A stretch of DNA of 64,000 nt, taken from positions 62,001 through 126,000 of the forward strand of contig CACBNI010000001.1 of assembly GCA_902540595.1 (NCBI GenBank), in the 5' to 3' direction. This DNA comes from an uncultured Pelagibacteraceae bacterium (GTDB lineage Bacteria > Pseudomonadota > Alphaproteobacteria > Pelagibacterales > Pelagibacteraceae). Below the pieces are notes generated by a model. It did no database searches. It was not told the origin of the DNA and saw nothing but the letters and a program-made list of their open reading frames with translations. A program made the position numbers and the translations under genes. Positions within the stretch are counted from its first letter, which is position 1. The number at the start of each line of letters is the position of its first letter. This document shows, in pieces, positions 49,863 through 56,730 of this stretch.

Positions 49863-52800
49863 TTATAATTTTGTAGGCATAGGTTTGTTGCTATCAATCT
49901 TATATTTTTTTATTGCCTCTTTTGCATATTTTGAGGCTATAAGTTGCTCATTTGCTAGTATACTCAAGCCATAAGCTACTAAATGTTCTTTATCAACCTC
50001 AAAAAATTTTCTTAAATTCTTTCTTGTATCGCTTCTTCCAAAACCATCAGCACCCAAAGAATAAAAACTCTTATCAATATACGGTCGAATTTGATCTGAA
50101 TTCATTCGCATATAATCTGATGCAGCCATTATTGGACCCTCTGTTTTGCTCAAACACTCCTCGACATATGAAATTTTTTTTTCTTTATCTGGATTTAATA
50201 AATTATATCTCTCTACTTCCATTCCATTTTTTCGAAGTTCATTGAAGCTTGTTACACTCCAAATATCACTGTCAATTTGATAATCTTTTTGCAAAATTTC
50301 AGCAGCAGAAATCATTTCCCTTAGAATTGTACCTGAGCCTAAAAGTTGAATTTTAGTTTTTTTATGTTTGTTAAACTCTCTGATTTTATACATTCCTTTC
50401 AAAATACCTTCCTCGATGTTTTTGTCTTTTGGCATTTCTGGATGAGAATAATTTTCATTCATAGTTGTAATGTAATAAAATACATTTTCTTTTTTCTCAT
50501 GCATTCTTTTTAAACCTTCTCTAAAAATTGTAGCTAACTCATAATGAAATGTTGGATCATAACTTACACAATTTGGTATCGTAGATGCTATCAAATGACT
50601 ATGCCCATCCTGATGTTGTAAGCCTTCTCCTGCTAAAGTTGTTCTTCCGGCAGTTGCACCTATTAAAAAACCTCTAGCTTGACTGTCTCCAGCGGCCCAT
50701 GCAAGATCTCCGATTCTTTGGAAACCAAACATTGAATAAAAAGTATAGATTGGAATCATTTCAATGTCATGATTTGTGTAGGAAGTTGCAGCAGCAATCC
50801 ATGATGACATAGCACCTGCCTCATTAATACCTTCCTCCAATACTTGTCCACTTTTTTCTTCCCTATACGAACTTAATTGAGCTGCATCTTCTGGCTCATA
50901 TTTTTGTCCCTCATGAGCATAAATTCCAATCTTTTGAAAAAAGCCCTCCATTCCAAATGTTCTTGCCTCATCAGGTATAATTGGAACCAACCTTGGAGAA
51001 ATATTTTTATCCCTCATTAGACTGGTAAGCATTCTCACTAAAGCCATTGTTGTCGACATTTCTTTTTCACCGGTAGAATCTTTCATAAAATCAAAAATAT
51101 TTTTTGAAGGTGCTTTAATTGGTTTTGCAAAAGTAGATCTCTCAGGCAAAAATCCACCTAATTTTATCCTTCTTTCCTTTAAATATTTAATTTCTAGAGA
51201 TTTTTCATCAGGTTTAAAATATTCAATATTTCTAACCTGCTCATCTGTTAACGGAACATCAAAACGATCTCTATAATACATTAAATCATCAACATCTAAT
51301 TTTTTTCTTTGGTGAGTTGTATTTACACTTTCCCCAGATTTACCCATCCCATATCCTTTAATAGTTTTAGCAATAATAACTGTTGGACTACCTTTGCTCT
51401 TCATTGCTTTATCATATGCTGCATAAACTTTATGAGGATCATGACCTCCTCGGTTTAATCTCCAGATATCTTTATCTGAAAGGCTTGAAACTAATTCTGA
51501 GGTTTCAGGGTACTTACCAAAAAATTTTTCTCTTACGTAAGCACCATCTCTTGCCTTCATAGCTTGGTATTCACCATCTACTGTCTCGTTCATAATTTTT
51601 ACTAAGTAACCTGTTTTATCATTTGTAATTAATGAATCCCAATACGAACCCCAAATTACTTTTATTACATTCCAGCCAGATCCTCTAAAACTTCCTTCTA
51701 ACTCTTGAATAATTTTTCCATTTCCTCTTACTGGTCCGTCAAGCCTTTGAAGATTACAATTAATAACAAATATTAAATTATCTAAATTCTCCCTTGCGGC
51801 TAAACCAATTGCACCCATTGACTCTGGTTCATCCATTTCACCATCTCCTAAAAAAGCCCAAACTTTTCTTCCTTCATCTTTAATCAGGCCTCTATTGATT
51901 AGATATTTCATATATCTTGCCTGATAAATAGCTAACATTGGGCCTAGACCCATTGATACAGTTGGGAATTGCCAAAATTTAGGCATCAACCATGGGTGTG
52001 GATATGAAGATAAGCCGCCAGGTTTTACCTCTTGTCTAAAACTGTCTAATTGTTTTTCATTTAATCTACCTTCAAGGAAAGCTCTTGCATACATTCCTGG
52101 TGCACTGTGACCTTGAAAATAAATCAAATCTCCACCAAATTTATTATTTTTTGCTCTCCAAAAATGATTCATTCCTACATCATATAATGTTGCCGCAGAC
52201 GCAAATGTACCTATGTGACCTCCAAGCTCAGGAAACTTTTTATTAGCTCTAACTACCATAGCAGCTGAATTCCATCTTATTAATGATCGTATTCTTCTTT
52301 CTATATTTTGATCTCCAGTAGATTTTACTTCTGCCTCTGGGGGAATGGTATTTATATATGGAGTATTTTGTGTGTAAGGAATATTAGCACCTTCCCTGTA
52401 AGCTTTATTTATTAATTCCCTAATTAAAAAATGAGCCCTTTGATTTCCATCTTTAGAAATTACTGCTGATAAAGATTCTAACCAATCTTTTGTTTCCAAA
52501 GGATCTGAGTCTGAATTATTGATTAATTCAATTTTATTTTGTTTTTTTTCGGGAAAACTCTGTTGGATTTTTTTTTCTTTATCTTCCTGAGAAGCAATAG
52601 CTTTTTCTGCTTGCTTAATAATACTCTCAGTATCTTTTGGCAGAATATTATCAGGCAAGGATTTTGAAGAAGATGAGTAATTTAAAATCAAATCTCCTTT
52701 TGAGACTTTATCTCCTACTTTAAGTTCAATTTTTTCTACTTTGCCGTTAACTGTAGAGGGAATTTCAACACTAGATTTATCACTTTCTATAGTTATTAAT

Positions 52801-52901
52801 GGATCGTTTTGTTTTATTTCATCGCCTGGTTTTACTAATATTTCAATAACCTCAACATTTTCAAATTCCCCAATGTCTGGAACAATTAACTTTTGACTCA
52901 T
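49863..52901 (-). CDS. aceE: Pyruvate dehydrogenase E1 (homodimer type) with N-terminal lipoyl domain
   Basis: 1012 residues against about 890 for AceE of enterics. Residues 1-78 are a lipoyl domain (lipoyl Lys42 in ESDKSSVEI), then a charged, low-complexity linker (~80-135), then the complete AceE: DWLESLSAVI at the start, thiamine-diphosphate site GDGEMDEPESMGAI, HQRKK, and the C-terminal transketolase-like domains (GFQRIGDLAWAAGDSQARGFLIG). It decarboxylates pyruvate and reductively acetylates lipoyl groups. Most alphaproteobacteria use the PdhA-PdhB E1 instead, so this gene type was probably acquired by transfer. It heads aceE-aceF. Confidence 0.95.
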   Translation of the reverse strand: MSQKLIVPDIGEFENVEVIEILVKPGDEIKQNDPLITIESDKSSVEIPSTVNGKVEKIELKVGDKVSKGDLILNYSSSSKSLPDNILPKDTESIIKQAEKAIASQEDKEKKIQQSFPEKKQNKIELINNSDSDPLETKDWLESLSAVISKDGNQRAHFLIRELINKAYREGANIPYTQNTPYINTIPPEAEVKSTGDQNIERRIRSLIRWNSAAMVVRANKKFPELGGHIGTFASAATLYDVGMNHFWRAKNNKFGGDLIYFQGHSAPGMYARAFLEGRLNEKQLDSFRQEVKPGGLSSYPHPWLMPKFWQFPTVSMGLGPMLAIYQARYMKYLINRGLIKDEGRKVWAFLGDGEMDEPESMGAIGLAARENLDNLIFVINCNLQRLDGPVRGNGKIIQELEGSFRGSGWNVIKVIWGSYWDSLITNDKTGYLVKIMNETVDGEYQAMKARDGAYVREKFFGKYPETSELVSSLSDKDIWRLNRGGHDPHKVYAAYDKAMKSKGSPTVIIAKTIKGYGMGKSGESVNTTHQRKKLDVDDLMYYRDRFDVPLTDEQVRNIEYFKPDEKSLEIKYLKERRIKLGGFLPERSTFAKPIKAPSKNIFDFMKDSTGEKEMSTTMALVRMLTSLMRDKNISPRLVPIIPDEARTFGMEGFFQKIGIYAHEGQKYEPEDAAQLSSYREEKSGQVLEEGINEAGAMSSWIAAATSYTNHDIEMIPIYTFYSMFGFQRIGDLAWAAGDSQARGFLIGATAGRTTLAGEGLQHQDGHSHLIASTIPNCVSYDPTFHYELATIFREGLKRMHEKKENVFYYITTMNENYSHPEMPKDKNIEEGILKGMYKIREFNKHKKTKIQLLGSGTILREMISAAEILQKDYQIDSDIWSVTSFNELRKNGMEVERYNLLNPDKEKKISYVEECLSKTEGPIMAASDYMRMNSDQIRPYIDKSFYSLGADGFGRSDTRKNLRKFFEVDKEHLVAYGLSILANEQLIASKYAKEAIKKYKIDSNKPMPTKL
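52759..52799. repeat. Copy 2 of the 41-bp repeat, in the aceE lipoyl domain
   Basis: Identical over 41 bases to 49714-49754 in aceF; about 3 kb apart in direct orientation. The surrounding lipoyl-domain DNA is similar but not identical. Recombination between the copies would delete most of aceE and fuse the lipoyl domain to aceF. Confidence 0.85.
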
Positions 52902-53102
52902 AATTTAGGTTATTTTATATACTCTTAAAAAGATTAATGTATTTAAAAAATTAGCACATTAAAAAAAATTTTCTATAAAACTAACCAATAAACTAAAGAG
53001 TTTTTTGCCAAAAAAGATATATATTGAATTCTAGCTTTTTAAATTATTTTACCAGTGTTAAGTGAAATACTTAAAACATTGAAATTTTACTGATGTTTTT
53101 TT

Positions 53103-53131
53103 TTGAGTTACACTAATTAAATAAATACAAT
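53103..53131 (+). promoter_or_regulatory. Promoter of tRNA-Arg
   Basis: TTGAGT (53103-53108) and TACAAT (53126-53131) lie 17 bases apart, 24 bases before the mature tRNA 5' end, a good sigma-70-like layout. The rest of the ~250-base gap between aceE and the tRNA shows only AT-rich sequence. Confidence 0.6.
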
Positions 53132-53154
53132 ACAAACAACAATATTAAGTTTTT

Positions 53155-53231
53155 GCGCCTGTAGCTCAATTGGATAGAGCGCTTGGCTACGGACCAGGAG
53201 GTTCTGGGTTCAACTCCTAGCAGGCGCACCA
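53155..53231 (+). tRNA. tRNA-Arg (ACG)
   Basis: 77-nt cloverleaf: acceptor GCGCCTG/CAGGCGC, D stem GCTC/GAGC, anticodon stem CTTGG/CCAGG with loop CTACGGA (ACG), T stem CTGGG/CCTAG with loop TTCAACT, discriminator A, encoded CCA. The A34 is expected to become inosine through TadA, reading CGU/CGC/CGA. A glycosyltransferase gene begins 40 nt downstream. Confidence 0.96.
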
Positions 53232-53270
53232 TTAAATTTGAGGATGTAAATTAATTAAAATCATTTAAAA

Positions 53271-54014
53271 ATGCAGAATTTCAAAATTTATATAGTTAAC
53301 TTAAAAAAAGATAAGAAAAGAAAAAAAAATATTTTAAGAGAAATAAAAAAACAAAACTTAAAAAATTACAAATTTATCGATGCTATAGACGGAAATAAAT
53401 TAAAAAATAATCAGATTAATTTATTAATATCCAAAAATAAAAAATTTTTAAATCCACTTAATACAAATATGTCTAAATCCGAAATAGGTTGTGCTTTAAG
53501 TCATATTAAAATTTATAAAGAGATTGTTCGCTCAAAAATAGATTGTGCTTTAGTTTTAGAAGATGATGCAATTTTTCTTAGGGAATTTACAAAAAATTTA
53601 AAAGAATTTATTTTAAATAACTTTAGATATAAAAAGCAAATTATATTACTTAGTGAGTTATGGGAATTTTATAAGAAACCTCTTGATAAAAAAAAAAATT
53701 ATGAAGTTGTTGATGTTACAAATGCATATTTTACGCACTCATATTTCATAAATAAAGGGGCAGCAAGAGCTTTAGAAAATTTTAATTTTCCTGTAAAAAC
53801 AGTTGCAGATAATTTTATTATTTTTAAAATCTATTGTGGAATAAAAATTACTGGTCTAAACCCCTATATTCTAGGCCAAGATAAAAAAAAATTTATATCA
53901 TCAATAAAATTTACGAGTGATCTAAGAAAAATATTTTTATTTAAAAGATTTTTGTATAAATCCTATAATAAAATATTGAAAAAATTTAACAAATTTGAAA
54001 CTCATAAAAGTTAA
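53271..54014 (+). CDS. Glycosyltransferase family 25 (LPS sugar transferase-like)
   Basis: 247 residues. GT25 hallmarks: IYIVNLKKDKKRKKNI at the start, FIDAIDGNKL near residue 36, SEIGCALSHIKIYKEI near 68 and the acidic ALVLEDDAIFL near 93 that binds metal and nucleotide sugar. Later HSYFINKGAARAL and a basic C-terminal tail. Family members add galactose or similar sugars to LPS core. It stands alone after tRNA-Arg; very high lysine/asparagine content suggests a fast-evolving or variable surface gene. Confidence 0.88.
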   Translation: MQNFKIYIVNLKKDKKRKKNILREIKKQNLKNYKFIDAIDGNKLKNNQINLLISKNKKFLNPLNTNMSKSEIGCALSHIKIYKEIVRSKIDCALVLEDDAIFLREFTKNLKEFILNNFRYKKQIILLSELWEFYKKPLDKKKNYEVVDVTNAYFTHSYFINKGAARALENFNFPVKTVADNFIIFKIYCGIKITGLNPYILGQDKKKFISSIKFTSDLRKIFLFKRFLYKSYNKILKKFNKFETHKS

Positions 54015-54088
54015 ACTAATTATTACTAATAGTTTCTTTCAAACTTACAAAATTAAGGTATACGTATAGTCTTAATAAATTTCGTGTT

Positions 54089-54187
54089 ATGATTTACAAA
54101 ATTTTAAACTTTTCACTTAAACAATCTGTAATTATTTTTTTTTTAATAGTATTCATAGTTCTGATATTTTTAACAATCTTTATATAA
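54089..54187 (+). CDS. Possible 32-residue membrane peptide
   Basis: Own reading: ATG at 54089, TAA at 54185-54187, 4 nt before the thioesterase start. The product is MIYKILNFSLKQ followed by a single hydrophobic stretch of about 20 Ile/Phe/Leu/Val residues. No clear ribosome site. AT-rich DNA readily makes such frames, so this is only a candidate; position just before the next gene is the main support. Confidence 0.3.
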   Translation: MIYKILNFSLKQSVIIFFLIVFIVLIFLTIFI

Positions 54188-54191
54188 AAAA

Positions 54192-54599
54192 ATGAACAAT
54201 CAATTTGAGCAAATAAGTATTAAAAAAGGTTTTATGAAACATAATGGAGGAGTTTTATTTAAAACAATTTCTGAAACTGAATACGAATTTAAGACAATAA
54301 TAAAAGAAAATCATCTTAACGCTGCTGGAATTACTCATGGTGGCTATTTATCAGCCTTAATAGATGCTGGATCAGGTACCGCAGCACATAAAGCATCAGG
54401 AAATATGCACTGTGTTACAATTTCTTTAGATATAAAATTTATTGGTGTTTCTAAAAAAGGTGATGAGATTATAGGCAACACTAAAATATTAAAAAAAACT
54501 AACAGCTTAGTATTTTTATTTTGCGAATTAAGATGTGATGATAGAATTATAACTTCTGCATCGGGTATATGGAAAATTTTAAAAAAAAATAAAATCTAG
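54192..54599 (+). CDS. PaaI-type hotdog thioesterase
   Basis: 135 residues, hotdog fold. The signature region NAAGITHGGYLSALIDAGSGTAAH (residues ~42-65) holds the catalytic-site glycines and acidic residue of the PaaI/4HBT group, and VTISLDIKFIGVSKKGDEI follows. Such enzymes hydrolyse acyl- or aryl-CoA thioesters. It is convergent with acetoacetyl-CoA synthetase with a 4-nt overlap; a link in CoA metabolism is possible but not shown. Substrate unknown. Confidence 0.87.
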   Translation: MNNQFEQISIKKGFMKHNGGVLFKTISETEYEFKTIIKENHLNAAGITHGGYLSALIDAGSGTAAHKASGNMHCVTISLDIKFIGVSKKGDEIIGNTKILKKTNSLVFLFCELRCDDRIITSASGIWKILKKNKI

Positions 54600-56557
54600 T
54601 AATTTAATTCTTTTAAATTTTTAAAATAATCTAAAACTTTTGGATTTAATAAAGCTTCTTTGTTTCCTAGTTTGGTCCCTTCAATAGTATTTTTAACAGC
54701 TAATTCCACAATTTTTCCACTTTTTGTTCGCGGTATGTCTTTTACTACAATAATTTTACTTGGGACATGTCGTGGTGAAGTATTATTTTTTATTCTGAGT
54801 TTTATTTTTAATGCCAAGTTAGCTGTTAATTCAAAATTATTATTCATTACAACAAATAATATGATTCTGACATCATTATCCCAAGATTGTCCTACAACGA
54901 TTGACTCCTTAATTTCATCAAATTTTTCAACTTCAGAGTAAATCTCAGCTGTTCCTAATCTTACACCACCCGGATTTAAAGTTGTATCTGATCTACCATG
55001 TATAATAAATCCACCAGTTTTTTTTACCTCTGCATAATCTCCATGGTGCCAAATATTTTTAAAGCGACTAAAGTATGCATTTTTAAACTTTATATCATTT
55101 TTATCGTTCCAAAATTTTAAAGGCATAGATGGAAAAGGGTTTTTGCAAACCAATTCTCCTTTAGTATTTCTTAATGAATTGCCTTTATCGTCAAATATAT
55201 CCACATCTAAAGCCAGACCTTTATTTTGAATTTCTCCTAATTTTACTGATTGGTACAAGTTTCCAAGAACAAAACAAGAAACTATGTCAGTACCTCCTGA
55301 TATGGATGCCAAATGAACATTTTTTTTAATGTTTTGGTAAACATATTTAAATCCATCATTTGATAATGGAGATCCAGTTGAGCAAATAGTTTTTAATTTA
55401 TTTAGTTTAAATTTGAATTTTAAATTTGGTTCACATTTTCTAAGTGTATCTATATATTTTGCACTCACTCCAAACAATGTAATGTTCTCTTTTTTGACAA
55501 TTCTGAGTAATAGATCATTTCTTTTATACATAGGAAAACCATCGAAAAGGACAATTGATGCTTTAGATGCTAATACAGATACAAGCCAATTCCACATCAT
55601 CCAACCACATGTCGTAAAATACAATACATTATCACCTTCCTTAATATCACAATGCAATTGATGCTCCTTTTTATGCTGGATCAAAACACCTCCTGTTCTG
55701 TGGCAAATGCATTTCGGTTTACCCGTTGTACCACTTGAATAAAGAATTGCTAACTCACTTTCAAAATCAAAATTATCAAATTTTATTTTTTTTGGATAAT
55801 TCTTCATTATTTCATTCCATTTAAATATTTTTTGACTTTTAAATTTTTGGTTAAATCTTAAAAGTTTTTTACCAGGGTAATTAACGATAATTATGTTTTT
55901 TATAGTTGGTATAAGTTTTAGTATTTTTGGAAGTCTTTTAATAATGTTTATTTTCTTACCATTATAAAAGTAATGATCAGTGATAAATAATACTTTAGGA
56001 GAAATTTGAGAAAATCTTTCTACAAGACCATTAGTTCCAAAATCAGGACTACAAGATGACCATATTGCTCCAATTGAGGAACTTGCTATAAATGCCTCAA
56101 CAGTTTCTATGCAATTAGGCATATAAGCTGCAATTCTATCACCTTTTTCTATTTTGATATTTTTAAAAAATTTTACAAGCTTGGATGTATTTAAGTTTAA
56201 TTGTTTCCATGACTTTTCTTCTCTAAAACCATTTTCACTTATAAAAGTTAAAGCTTTTTCGCTATTGTTCTTTGATAATAAATTTTCACCAAAGTTTAAT
56301 TTAGTACCAGGTAAAAATAAATTTTTAAAAAAAATTTTAGATTTTTTAATTTTTTTTTTACCTTTAACTCCACTGATTTTGCTAAAATCCCAGAATGCAC
56401 TCCAAAAATCAGGAGAATTTTTAATACTCCAATCTAATAAATTTTTATAATTATGATTAAATTTTTTTTTAAATTTTTTTGAAAGATAATTTTCAAAATC
56501 ATAAAGATTTGATTTTTTAATAATATATGAGGAAGCTTGCCAAAGTTTTTTGGTCAT
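54596..56557 (-). CDS. Acetoacetyl-CoA synthetase
   Basis: 653 residues, ANL adenylate-forming family. N-terminal AACS-type extension (residues ~1-110), ATP-site P-loop ILYSSGTTGKPKCICH near 275, SGGTDIVSCF near 420, hinge HGRSDTTLNPGGVRLGTAEIY near 525, and the catalytic lysine in RTKSGKIVELAVK near 617. The length and the GGTDIV and CGWMMWNW patterns fit acetoacetate-CoA ligase rather than acetyl-CoA synthetase. It would activate acetoacetate, for example from ketone-body or polyhydroxybutyrate breakdown. Confidence 0.87.
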   Translation of the reverse strand: MTKKLWQASSYIIKKSNLYDFENYLSKKFKKKFNHNYKNLLDWSIKNSPDFWSAFWDFSKISGVKGKKKIKKSKIFFKNLFLPGTKLNFGENLLSKNNSEKALTFISENGFREEKSWKQLNLNTSKLVKFFKNIKIEKGDRIAAYMPNCIETVEAFIASSSIGAIWSSCSPDFGTNGLVERFSQISPKVLFITDHYFYNGKKINIIKRLPKILKLIPTIKNIIIVNYPGKKLLRFNQKFKSQKIFKWNEIMKNYPKKIKFDNFDFESELAILYSSGTTGKPKCICHRTGGVLIQHKKEHQLHCDIKEGDNVLYFTTCGWMMWNWLVSVLASKASIVLFDGFPMYKRNDLLLRIVKKENITLFGVSAKYIDTLRKCEPNLKFKFKLNKLKTICSTGSPLSNDGFKYVYQNIKKNVHLASISGGTDIVSCFVLGNLYQSVKLGEIQNKGLALDVDIFDDKGNSLRNTKGELVCKNPFPSMPLKFWNDKNDIKFKNAYFSRFKNIWHHGDYAEVKKTGGFIIHGRSDTTLNPGGVRLGTAEIYSEVEKFDEIKESIVVGQSWDNDVRIILFVVMNNNFELTANLALKIKLRIKNNTSPRHVPSKIIVVKDIPRTKSGKIVELAVKNTIEGTKLGNKEALLNPKVLDYFKNLKELNY

Positions 56558-56730
56558 TTTAAATTTACAAATTACTATTATATAATTAATCTTATTTATG
56601 ATATTCTCACTATAATAAAAAAGAAAATGAGAACTTTTTACACTCCGATTCGGTCATGTTTTAGTCTATTTTTGTTCTATGACTGTAACAATATCTGGTA
56701 GGTAAAAAAAAAATAACACCAAACATAGAG
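56558..56730. other. Divergent gap before the helicase gene with a possible leader
   Basis: Contains TATAAT at 56611-56616 and a 24-codon plus-strand frame at 56627-56701 starting MRTFYTPIRSC and ending in CNNIW. Unlike its surroundings it uses GC-rich codons (CCG, CGG) and holds short inverted repeats (CCG-ATT-CGG at 56645-56653; GGTCAT at 56652-56657 with ATGACT at 56679-56684). It could be a leader RNA, a tiny peptide gene, or neither. Promoters for the helicase and the divergent synthetase must lie here. Confidence 0.35.

Noticed and set aside
49714-52799. Direct repeats considered as mobile-element ends
   Set aside because: Both copies lie in the same functional part of lipoyl domains in frame; no transposase or target duplication is present.
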